In this document: positions 1 through 7,328 of the stretch, piece by piece | Layout: each line of letters opens with the position of its first letter | How positions within the stretch are numbered: position 1 is the first letter of the stretch | Assembly (NCBI GenBank): GCA_021372535.1 | Contig: JAJFUH010000194.1 | Coordinates: forward strand, 1 to 18,632 | Direction of reading: 5' to 3' | DNA: 18,632 bases | DNA from: a bacterium | GTDB lineage: Bacteria; Latescibacterota; Latescibacteria; Latescibacterales; Latescibacteraceae | Notes under the pieces: generated by a model | What the model was told of the DNA's origin: nothing | Databases searched by the model: none | The model's input: the letters and a program-made list of their open reading frames with translations, nothing else | Position numbers and translations under genes: made by a program

Positions 1-248
1 ACCTTTCACGGGAAATTTATGAAAGCCTTATAAAACAGGGCATCTCTGTCATTATCGATGACCGTGATGAACGTGCCGGAGTCAAATTCAATGATGCAGA
101 CCTCACGGGAGCTCCCGTTCTCGTTGTTGTCGGCGAAAGGAATGTAAAAGAAGGATTTGTCGAACTCAGGATAAAAGACCGTAACGTGAAAGAACGGATT
201 CCGGTGAGTACTCTCTACGACAGACTCAAAGAGGCGATTGACTCGTAA
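1..248 (+). CDS. proS: Prolyl-tRNA synthetase, C-terminal fragment
   Basis: This is the last 81 codons of a gene cut by the window edge; the first complete codon is at 3 and the stop is TAA at 246-248. The translation contains DDRDERAGVKFNDADLTGAP, followed by VLVVVGERNVKEGFVEL. This is the HGTP anticodon-binding domain as found at the C-terminus of bacterial-type ProRS, where the D-D-R-x-E-R-x-G-x-K-F-x-D-A-D-L stretch is characteristic. The enzyme charges tRNA-Pro in the cytoplasm. Other class II synthetases (HisRS, ThrRS) share the fold, but this exact motif and the short tail after the domain fit ProRS best. The catalytic domain lies upstream, outside the window. A housekeeping gene here marks the chromosomal border of the accessory-looking cluster downstream. 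Confidence 0.88.
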   Translation, partial: LSREIYESLIKQGISVIIDDRDERAGVKFNDADLTGAPVLVVVGERNVKEGFVELRIKDRNVKERIPVSTLYDRLKEAIDS

Positions 249-336
249 AATGCGAAGAACAGGGTTGATCAGGCCGTTTTATAATGGATAATAAAGGCCC
301 CATCGTATCACATCAGTTTATGTGTTTCACTCCGCT

Positions 337-355
337 TTCCCTCCGCGCGGGGGAA
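337..355 (+). terminator. GC-rich hairpin, possible proS terminator (weak)
   Basis: TTCCCTC and GGGGGAA can pair as a 7-bp stem (one T-G pair) around the 5-nt loop CGCGC, about 90 nt after the proS stop. No T-run follows, so this is not a standard intrinsic terminator. It is the only GC-rich hairpin I found by eye between the two genes, so it is a candidate end for the proS transcript. Confidence 0.3.
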
Positions 356-539
356 TGGAATATGATTATGTGAATTATATAATCAAGAAAAAGAAAGACA
401 AAACTAAATATAGGAATTGTATAATAATTCTTCCTCTGTTAACCTCCGTTTATGCTTCTCCCCGCAATCTATATATTTAAACGCAGAGAAGAACGGCCAT
501 AGTCCCGCTGAACATAATGCTCTTAACTGTAATATCTAC

Positions 540-562
540 AACAATATCTGTACCATATTGTT
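540..562. repeat. Perfect 8-bp inverted repeat, possible operator
   Basis: AACAATAT (540-547) and ATATTGTT (555-562) are exact reverse complements separated by 7 nt. The size (23 bp with two 8-bp arms) and AT-rich content suit a dimeric transcription factor site, but it lies about 125 bp upstream of the -35 box, which is far for a simple operator. No T-run follows on either strand, so a terminator is unlikely. In AT-rich DNA such a repeat can arise by chance. Confidence 0.35.
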
Positions 563-688
563 CTCCTTCATTGCTATTCACATCGACTCCATGATGACAG
601 CATCGACTTATTCCTTTTTCGTTGCGGAAAACGCTGAAACGGATGCATCGGATAAGCTGACTGTCGAAAAAAATTGTATAAATCATAC

Positions 689-717
689 TTGACATATACT
701 TATGTTAAGACTATAAT
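689..717 (+). promoter_or_regulatory. Consensus sigma70-type promoter of the caspase-like gene
   Basis: TTGACA at 689-694 and TATAAT at 712-717 both match the housekeeping consensus at all six bases, and the spacer is exactly 17 bp. Transcription would begin near 723-725, giving an AT-rich leader of about 64 nt before the ATG at 788. No match of this quality was noticed elsewhere in the window. Bacteroidetes themselves use a different consensus (-7 TAnnTTTG / -33 TTG), so a perfect classical promoter suggests a lineage whose main sigma factor reads the classical boxes. Confidence 0.75.
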
Positions 718-775
718 TTATAATACCAAGGAATTATATATATAAGGTAAAAAAATAATATTAAAGACACCGAAC

Positions 776-782
776 AGAAGAG
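776..782 (+). promoter_or_regulatory. Ribosome binding site choosing ATG 788
   Basis: AGAAGAG ends 5 nt before the ATG at 788. For the in-frame GTG at 782 the purine tract would overlap or touch the start codon. The spacing therefore favours ATG 788, which shortens the protein by two residues. Confidence 0.55.
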
Positions 783-787
783 TGAGC

Positions 788-3700
788 ATGGTACGTACTG
801 TTACACTAGGGATGCTCTGCGTCATTAATGTATTTTTTTCTGCGCGCATGGGGAATACTCAGAATGTTTTCCCTTCAACAATAGATTTGAGCGCACATGA
901 ATACAGTGAACTGGCTGTCATTGCCGGTGGAGCGGAAAATGACCTGTGTGGACGTTCTGTTTGTGTGGGTGATGTAAATAATGACGGTTACCAGGATATT
1001 ATTATCGGTGCGATATGGGCTGATCCCGTTGAAAGGAATGATGCCGGAATTGTCTATATTATACTGGGTGGTCGCCCTTTACCCGCCGCTGTAGATATAC
1101 AGTCGGATACAGGCTCAATCGTAAAAATCATGGGGAGAAAAGAAGGCGGTCTTTTAGGCAGTTCGGTCGCAGTGGGCGACATCAATAATGATGGATTTGA
1201 TGATGTTATTCTTGGTGCGCCGTCAGTCGATTCCGAAAAGAGAGAAAAGACAGGTGAAGTCTATGTAATATATGGCAAAAGACCTTTTCCGTCTTTGATC
1301 GATCTTGCGGATGATACTCCGGGTATAGTGAGGATATCAGGCAGAAACAGTAATGATCTGCTGGGTTGTTCGGTTGCGGTCGGTGATGTCAACAATGATA
1401 AGTATGATGATGTGATCGTCGGAGCGGTCGGGGCTTCGCCCGAAGGAAGAGCATCCGCCGGTGAATCGTATATCGTATTGGGTAATAATTCACTTCCCCG
1501 TACCATCGACTTATCGCAGAATCTTTCAGGGACAGTAAGAATCTGCGGGGGAAACACCGGTGATGGTTTCGGTAAGTCCGTTGCTGCCGGTGACATAAAC
1601 CGTGATGGTTTTGATGATGTTGTTGTAACTGCTTCGTTCAGTGATCCCGATGGGAGAGTGAACGCCGGTGAGGTTTATGTCATATACGGCCAGAAAACCC
1701 TTGCGGGTATAATCGATGTTAATAAGCAATCATCGGGGATGACGAGAATCATCGGCAACACTTCGGGCGACTCGCTCGGTGAATCGCTCTGCGTCGGCGA
1801 TGTCAATAATGACGGGTATGCCGATGTCATATCCGGGGCACCGTTCAGCAGTCCGGATGGTCGAACCGATGCCGGAGAAGCATACATAATATATGGCAGT
1901 AAAAATCCGGAAAGAAAAATCGATGTAAAAGCCTACAAATTCGGAATGGTGCGGATAATAGGCGCTGAACCGGATGATTCGCTTGGTGATGCCGTATGTA
2001 CCGGTGAAATCAATAATGATTCTTGTGTCGATATCATCATCGGAGCTTCGCTGGGAAATTTCAACGGGAAAGAGCATACGGGGAAAACCTATATTGTATG
2101 CGGGAAGAAATTAATCAATGGAACAATCGATTTAAAAAAAGAGCAGCCGGGAATTGTGCAGATTGTCGGTTCCGGTGACAGAAATTTTCTGGGTTGTGCG
2201 GTTGCATGTGGTGATATCAACAGGGACGGGTTCGGTGATGTGATTGTCGGAGCGGCATACGCGGGAGTTTCCGGTAAGGAAAAAAGCGGCAAAACGTATA
2301 TTATCTGGGGCAAAAAAACAGAACAGCCCGGTATACAACCTCCCGCTGTGACACCAGGTCTCCCCTCCGAAATCCAGGTGGTCAGTACACAGATGAATGA
2401 ACCTTCCCGCAACGGTATGCTCGATGCCGGAGAAACCGGCAGTATCGATCTGGTGGTGGTTAATTCCGGCGGCAGCAGAGCGCATAATCTTAGTGCCACG
2501 GTAAGTCAGGAAAATCCTGCGCCTGGTTTATCGATCGGCGAAAGCAGCATGGCCGTTCTTTCCCCGAATGAGCGGAAAACCCTTTCCATTCCGGTTTCCG
2601 CCGATAACAATGTCGGGACTGACAATGTGACAGTGAAGATTTCCCTTACAGGAGAATCGGCCAGAATTCCCGATCCTTACTTCTTTATCGTTAAAACAAA
2701 AGCGTTTGCGCCATCGGAGCTCGTTGTTGCACGAAGGCATATAACCGAGTTGACCAGCAAACCGGACAACATGATCCAGCCCGGAGAAAAAATCGAAGTG
2801 ACAGTGGTGGTCAAAAACAACGGACAGGGAGCTGCAACCGGTGTCAGCGCAAAAGTTGATTACGGTTCGAATATTTCCCCAGTCGACGGATCGGGTGACA
2901 GATATAATCTCGGTAACATGCCTCCCGGTGCCGAAAGGAGTTTTTCATTTAAATTCTCCGCTTCTCAGGGAGCTCCGCAATATCTGCCGACATCTGTACT
3001 GCTGTCGGAAGAAAATGAGCCTGCACGGAAAACATTCCCGCTTGAACTTGTCATGAACGGTCCGATCGCTGAGTTTGGTAAGGGTATTATCAATCCCTAT
3101 TCCACGGTGAACCTTGATGAATTACGGGAAATAGATGTCCCGCCTGCGAGAAATGCCAAGCCGCACAATGGTGTGGCAGTGGTGATCGGCAACCGCGATT
3201 ACTCGAAGCTTGGACCGGTAACATTCGCGATAAGTGATGCGAAAACAGTAAAAACATATCTTGAAAAAACATTCGGTTACAGAAATATTATTTACAGGGA
3301 AAATACAACCGCCACGGATTTAAAGGGTATTTTCGGAACCGAATCTTCATATAGAAGAGAGTTATATGATAAAGTGGAAAAAGGGGTGACCGATGTATTT
3401 GTCTATTATTCCGGGCATGGTGCACCCAATACTAATCCCGACGAGGACGGGAAAATAAAAGGGTATCTGGTGCCCGTTGATGTTGGCAACAAACCGACCG
3501 ATCTCGTTGACGGCGGATATCCGATTGAACTGCTGTATTCAAATCTTGCCAAGCTCGAAGCACATTCACTCGTTGTGGTGATTGACGCATGTTTCAGCGG
3601 GGCTGATGATGCCCGCCCTGTCGGGATTGAGGTTTCCGATCAGTTTGTTAAACAGAAGAATGCTGTAGCCTTTGCAGCTTGCCAAAAAAGAGAGATTGCC

Positions 3701-3946
3701 AATTCGTTTAATGAACGGAAACATGGATTCTTTACCTATTTCTTTCTTAAAGCCATTCGTGACAAGCTGAATTCCATACCTGAAAAAGTTACGGGACCGG
3801 TATCAATCACAGCCGGAGAAATATATAAGACAGTTTCTGATAAAAACACGGGAGTTCCTTTCTGGTCTGAAAAAATACTGAATGGCAGAAAACAAACTCC
3901 CGATCGTTATGGTGATGAAAATACCGTCCTATTAACAATTGAATGA
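788..3946 (+). CDS. Exported FG-GAP propeller / CARDB-like / caspase-like (C14) protein
   Basis: 1052 residues from ATG 788 (an in-frame GTG at 782 is less likely). Residues 1 to about 20 form a signal peptide (VRTVTLGMLCVINVFFSA). Residues about 30-512 are seven FG-GAP repeats of integrin-alpha type, each with a calcium-type loop such as DVNNDGYQD or DINNDGFDD; seven units would close one propeller. Residues about 526-757 hold two CARDB/APHP-like beta domains (motifs LDAGETGSIDLVVVNSGG and IQPGEKIEVTVVVKNNGQG). Residues about 794-1052 are a caspase-like peptidase: GVAVVIGNRDY, the histidine in YYSGHGAP (His877) and the cysteine in VVIDACFSGADD (Cys935). Both catalytic residues are present, so activity is plausible. 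The Asp two before Cys935 resembles metacaspases and orthocaspases, which cleave after Arg/Lys; this specificity is inferred. There is no C-terminal sorting tail. The gene is monocistronic or first in the cluster, behind a strong promoter. Confidence 0.88.
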   Translation: MVRTVTLGMLCVINVFFSARMGNTQNVFPSTIDLSAHEYSELAVIAGGAENDLCGRSVCVGDVNNDGYQDIIIGAIWADPVERNDAGIVYIILGGRPLPAAVDIQSDTGSIVKIMGRKEGGLLGSSVAVGDINNDGFDDVILGAPSVDSEKREKTGEVYVIYGKRPFPSLIDLADDTPGIVRISGRNSNDLLGCSVAVGDVNNDKYDDVIVGAVGASPEGRASAGESYIVLGNNSLPRTIDLSQNLSGTVRICGGNTGDGFGKSVAAGDINRDGFDDVVVTASFSDPDGRVNAGEVYVIYGQKTLAGIIDVNKQSSGMTRIIGNTSGDSLGESLCVGDVNNDGYADVISGAPFSSPDGRTDAGEAYIIYGSKNPERKIDVKAYKFGMVRIIGAEPDDSLGDAVCTGEINNDSCVDIIIGASLGNFNGKEHTGKTYIVCGKKLINGTIDLKKEQPGIVQIVGSGDRNFLGCAVACGDINRDGFGDVIVGAAYAGVSGKEKSGKTYIIWGKKTEQPGIQPPAVTPGLPSEIQVVSTQMNEPSRNGMLDAGETGSIDLVVVNSGGSRAHNLSATVSQENPAPGLSIGESSMAVLSPNERKTLSIPVSADNNVGTDNVTVKISLTGESARIPDPYFFIVKTKAFAPSELVVARRHITELTSKPDNMIQPGEKIEVTVVVKNNGQGAATGVSAKVDYGSNISPVDGSGDRYNLGNMPPGAERSFSFKFSASQGAPQYLPTSVLLSEENEPARKTFPLELVMNGPIAEFGKGIINPYSTVNLDELREIDVPPARNAKPHNGVAVVIGNRDYSKLGPVTFAISDAKTVKTYLEKTFGYRNIIYRENTTATDLKGIFGTESSYRRELYDKVEKGVTDVFVYYSGHGAPNTNPDEDGKIKGYLVPVDVGNKPTDLVDGGYPIELLYSNLAKLEAHSLVVVIDACFSGADDARPVGIEVSDQFVKQKNAVAFAACQKREIANSFNERKHGFFTYFFLKAIRDKLNSIPEKVTGPVSITAGEIYKTVSDKNTGVPFWSEKILNGRKQTPDRYGDENTVLLTIE
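881..2329 (+). repeat. Seven tandem 207-bp FG-GAP coding repeats
   Basis: The aspartate (or glutamate) codon opening the calcium-binding loop lies at 971, 1178, 1385, 1592, 1799, 2006 and 2213, so the period is exactly 207 bp (69 codons) for all seven units. The loops read DVNNDGYQD, DINNDGFDD, DVNNDKYDD, DINRDGFDD, DVNNDGYAD, EINNDSCVD and DINRDGFGD. Units 3 (G to K) and 6 (D to E, G to S) have weakened loops. The outer limits given are approximate, based on the IDL strand that opens each unit. Confidence 0.88.
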
Positions 3947-4170
3947 TTATTCATAAAAACAACGTATTGCCTTCGCTGAACATAATCCTGTTTTTCCTGT
4001 GCAGGGGTATGAAGTAACAATCTGTCTCCGGGTATTATAACCACAATATTCCGGTGTCAATAATCGTTATATATTTGTTGATTTCGTGCTGTCAGTCAAA
4101 ATATTGAACTTTTTTCCTTCAGGATGTTATTGGTTTTATCCGGTTTCTCTTGGGCACGGCACATATCAGT

Positions 4171-4190
4171 GTCCTGAAAGCATTCAGGAC
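4171..4190 (+). promoter_or_regulatory. Perfect 8-bp hairpin in the kinase leader
   Basis: GTCCTGAA (4171-4178) and TTCAGGAC (4183-4190) pair perfectly around the loop AGCA, followed by TCTTTAACCCTT and then the kinase start 27 nt downstream. A second TTCAGGA at 4118-4124 could pair with the left arm instead. The hairpin may end transcripts from the caspase-like gene, attenuate the kinase gene, or affect translation. The downstream T content is low for a strong intrinsic terminator. The rest of the 271-bp gap (3947-4217) shows no gene and no clear promoter; TTGAAC at 4104-4109 has only a poor -10 partner. Confidence 0.5.
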
Positions 4191-4217
4191 TCTTTAACCC
4201 TTAAAGGTCAGTGAAAA

Positions 4218-7200
4218 ATGGAAAAACCGAGATATACGTTCGGAAAATTACTTGATTATGGCGGATATGGATCTATATACCTTGGTTTAGATAATGAACT
4301 GGGCATCCATGTAGCATTAAAAGTAATAAAAAACCAGGGATTTGACCGGGATAAACAGTACAGAATCGCATATGATGATGCCATGATTGCTTCACAGCTC
4401 CGTGGTCATCCGAATATAGTAAATGTCTTTGATTTTAAACGGGATAAATCCGGCCAATTTGTTGTTATCATGGAGTATATCCATGGATACAGTATACTTC
4501 GGTTAACGGAAAAATTACATGTTCTCCACGAACAGTTACCCAGCGATCTGGCTCTTTATATCGCTTTGCAGATTTGCGAAGGGCTTGAGTATATCCATAC
4601 GCGAACAAATGAAGATGGACAACCCCTTAACATTATCCACCGGGATATAACGCCATCGAATATCATGGTATCGCATGAAGGTTATGTGAAAATTATTGAC
4701 TTTGGCATTGCCAAATGGAGTATGCGAAATCGTACCAGGACGGTCGATGGTTTTGTCAAGGGGAAACTGGGCTACATCTCTCCCGAACAGTTAAACAAAA
4801 GGTCCTTTGATCATCGTGTTGATATTTATTCCACCGGAGTATTGCTGTATGAACTGCTGACCGGTGAGCGGCTTTTCAGGGAAGACGAAGTTTCCTCGGA
4901 GGTAAGCCTGATCAGGCAGATCGCAGAGCAGGATATCGATTTACCCGGTTTGTTCGAAAAGAATCAGGTGCCTGATTCCATCCGTCCGATCATTTTAAAA
5001 GCCATAGCATTGAATCAGGACGAACGGTATGCGTCCGCAGAACAGATGCAGACAGATATAATGCATGCGATGACCGATAAATCCGAGTGTAAACTGCGTC
5101 GAAACCTCACAGCTTTTCTTAAAGATGTCGAAACCAATTCCCATATCCTGGAGGAACATGCCAAATCAGACCGGGACAAGGAAGAATCCTCTGTGCCGAT
5201 GATGGATTTCGGAGGTGAGATTTCTAAAGAAGATGAACGACCGATCCGTTCTGATGAACTGGCTCAGATGGAAAGTATTATCACCCCTTCCAAATTATCA
5301 GCACCTCAATCGGGCAACCGGAGAATCCAAATTGAAAATGATTTGGAATGGCTCCAGAAAAAAATCGATGAACGTAATGATTTTTTATCTCATACGAATG
5401 CGGCCGACCCTGATTCGTCCTTACATAAGATCGAGCAGTGGGCAGAAGAGCGTAACCTTAAGCATGGTATTAAGCTGACTGTTGATAACCGCGAGATATG
5501 TCTCAAGGTTTTATGGGATAAGATTTTCAGTATCGGCGGATCGATTGCAGATTCCGTTGAGGAAATAGTGGAATGCGATAATGAATCAATTGGACTTTCT
5601 TCCACAAAAACTGAAGAGCCAACCAAGAATTACGGAGTCTGTCAGGAAACTCCTCTCCCGGCATATGCTGATGAAGAAGAAGAGATTCCCTATGAACAGC
5701 CGCAAAGACCTGAGCAGGATTACAGGGGTACTCTCCCCGGTCGCAAACAATCTTTACCACCGAAACGTTCGAAAAAGTTGTTAATTTTTATCAGTGTTGC
5801 AATTATCCTTATTATTGTTGGCATGGTAACAGTACTGCCTCGGATATTCAAACCGGTAAAAGTGAGGATCACGTCCTTTCCGCAGGATGCCCAGCTGACT
5901 ATCAATGGGGAATCGTATGGAAAAACTCCTGCGGTTATTCCTGATCCGCTGAAAACGTTTCAGGTATCTCTTCAGTTGCCGGGCTTCATACCGATTTCTG
6001 CCGAGCTGAACTTGAAGGAACTCGCAAAAAATGATAATAAAGTTCATTTTGTATTCCATAAAACAGTGAAAATATCATCGAATAACTCTCAGACGCACAT
6101 ATATGTTGATGACCGTGAGATTACCGGCACTCTGGGATATGACTGGGAAACCAGTATGCCCTTGCGTGTTCGGGCTGTGCTTGATGGTCATAAGCCGCTT
6201 GATATCACGCTGTCTTATGGTGATGATAACACCATGAGTGTGACGCCGCCGAATATGACATGGCTTGAAGTGAAAACAGATACTGTTTCTCCCGATGTAT
6301 CGCTCGTGTATAAATTCAGTAATGCCACGAGAACCGGCGAACAGCCGAGTGTTGCCGCCGCGGCTCCCGTGACGCGGGCGCCGGAAAGAGCGGCTGAAAC
6401 AACACCGGCTCCATCCAGACCAGTAGCGGTTGCAACAGTGGATACAAGAAAAATATTTAACGTTTCGGTCAAGACGAACAGTGGAGAACCGGTATCCGGA
6501 TTGCAGGTTGTTCTTAAATATAAGAATACTGAACAACCTCCCAAGCCGACAAACAGTAATGGGATCGCGGAATTCCGATTTGCTGCCGATCCCGGGGATG
6601 TTGTAGAGGCGACCTTTGTTCCTGCAAAAGGCATCAGGCCGGTCTCCAGCATGAGAAGCACAGTAGTTGAGGGGCAGAATCAATACAATATTTCGCTGGA
6701 AACGCATTCATTATCCAATGAGGAGACACTCAAGCAGGGTACTGATTATATCAGACAAAAAAAATTCAACGAGGCGATAGCGGCATTGAGCCAGATAAAA
6801 CGAGGGTCATCTCCTCTGGAATTTGATGAGTACCTGAGAGCGCAATATTACATAGCGACGGTGTATCAGACTGAGCGGGAGTGGGATAAGAGTATAGGAA
6901 TTTATTCCGATATCGTCTCTTTAAAAGTGGATCATGCTGTTGCATATTACAATCTTGCAACATGTTACTATTCGAAGCATGAATATTTAAAAGCATCTGA
7001 AAACTATAATAAGGTTTTGACTTATATTGAAAAAGTTCAACCAAACCAGCGTGAAGAGCTCGCGACAAAATGCCGGTTCTATGATGCAATGGGATTGACA
7101 GAGACCATAAAACAGAATCTTACTACACTCACGGAAGGCAGGAAAACACAGCTTGTCAGGGAAGCAGTCAATAAATGGAACCAGTTTTTTGATTTCGTTC

Positions 7201-7283
7201 CTCAAGACAACGGTCGTTTTCAGGGATTGGGTGACCTGAAAGAGCAGGCAACGAATTCCGTGGAGTTGCTGAAATCTCTCTGA
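4218..7283 (+). CDS. Transmembrane Ser/Thr protein kinase with PEGA, Ig-like and TPR domains
   Basis: 1021 residues; ATG 4218 follows AAAGGT with about 9 nt spacing. Residues 8 to about 285 are a Hanks-type kinase: glycine loop GGYGSIYLG, Lys35 in VALKVIK, catalytic loop HRDITPSN (Asp143, Asn148), DFG (Asp161) and the SPE motif in GYISPEQL. The first loop glycine of GxGxxG is replaced by Asp, but the catalytic residues are complete, so an active kinase is expected. Residues 286-520 are a charged linker. A single helix at about 521-543, preceded by KRSKK, places the N-terminus in the cytoplasm. Outside are a PEGA domain (547 to about 610, ITSFPQDAQLTINGESYGKT), a second PEGA-like unit (about 616-690), an Ala/Pro-rich hinge, an Ig-like/carboxypeptidase-regulatory-type domain (745-832) and TPR-like helices (834-1021). 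The design suits sensing of an envelope partner; ligand and substrates are unknown. It is followed after 45 nt by the next gene, so the two are probably co-transcribed. Confidence 0.9.
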   Translation: MEKPRYTFGKLLDYGGYGSIYLGLDNELGIHVALKVIKNQGFDRDKQYRIAYDDAMIASQLRGHPNIVNVFDFKRDKSGQFVVIMEYIHGYSILRLTEKLHVLHEQLPSDLALYIALQICEGLEYIHTRTNEDGQPLNIIHRDITPSNIMVSHEGYVKIIDFGIAKWSMRNRTRTVDGFVKGKLGYISPEQLNKRSFDHRVDIYSTGVLLYELLTGERLFREDEVSSEVSLIRQIAEQDIDLPGLFEKNQVPDSIRPIILKAIALNQDERYASAEQMQTDIMHAMTDKSECKLRRNLTAFLKDVETNSHILEEHAKSDRDKEESSVPMMDFGGEISKEDERPIRSDELAQMESIITPSKLSAPQSGNRRIQIENDLEWLQKKIDERNDFLSHTNAADPDSSLHKIEQWAEERNLKHGIKLTVDNREICLKVLWDKIFSIGGSIADSVEEIVECDNESIGLSSTKTEEPTKNYGVCQETPLPAYADEEEEIPYEQPQRPEQDYRGTLPGRKQSLPPKRSKKLLIFISVAIILIIVGMVTVLPRIFKPVKVRITSFPQDAQLTINGESYGKTPAVIPDPLKTFQVSLQLPGFIPISAELNLKELAKNDNKVHFVFHKTVKISSNNSQTHIYVDDREITGTLGYDWETSMPLRVRAVLDGHKPLDITLSYGDDNTMSVTPPNMTWLEVKTDTVSPDVSLVYKFSNATRTGEQPSVAAAAPVTRAPERAAETTPAPSRPVAVATVDTRKIFNVSVKTNSGEPVSGLQVVLKYKNTEQPPKPTNSNGIAEFRFAADPGDVVEATFVPAKGIRPVSSMRSTVVEGQNQYNISLETHSLSNEETLKQGTDYIRQKKFNEAIAALSQIKRGSSPLEFDEYLRAQYYIATVYQTEREWDKSIGIYSDIVSLKVDHAVAYYNLATCYYSKHEYLKASENYNKVLTYIEKVQPNQREELATKCRFYDAMGLTETIKQNLTTLTEGRKTQLVREAVNKWNQFFDFVPQDNGRFQGLGDLKEQATNSVELLKSL

Positions 7284-7328
7284 AGCTGAGATCACAGGAC
7301 CAATGATATAAAGCAAGGCAGGATTATC

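Larger units (their letters stand above)
249..688. other. Intergenic region between proS and the caspase-like gene
   Basis: About 440 bp lie between the proS stop and the promoter of the next gene. It is AT-rich and holds a short GC-rich hairpin near 337-355 and an inverted repeat at 540-562. A 91-codon frame on + (417-692) starts with TTG, lacks a ribosome binding site and resembles no family I know. A 72-codon frame on - (477-695) covers the same stretch and is equally unconvincing. I see no tRNA, rRNA or CRISPR. The region is longer than needed for one promoter, so an unrecognised small RNA or operator region is possible, but nothing in the sequence proves it. Confidence 0.6.

Noticed and set aside
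420-425. TATAAT box in the intergenic region as a second promoter
   Set aside because: No acceptable -35 hexamer lies 16-18 bp upstream (GACAAA or similar), and no gene follows it directly.
417-695. Overlapping frames of 91 codons (+) and 72 codons (-) in the proS-caspase gap
   Set aside because: The + frame starts with TTG and has no ribosome binding site; neither has a recognisable domain, and the + frame runs into the -35 box of the promoter.
782-787. GTG at 782 as the start of the caspase-like gene
   Set aside because: The purine-rich Shine-Dalgarno tract (776-782) overlaps this codon, whereas it is well spaced for ATG 788.
6075-6707. 210-codon open frame on the - strand
   Set aside because: It lies wholly antisense to the kinase gene, has no family resemblance and is explained by codon bias of the + strand gene.
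788-7283. Caspase plus kinase pair as an intracellular antiphage or conflict system
   Set aside because: The peptidase has a signal peptide, there is no NTPase, nuclease or pore-forming partner, and the neighbours are surface or periplasmic proteins.
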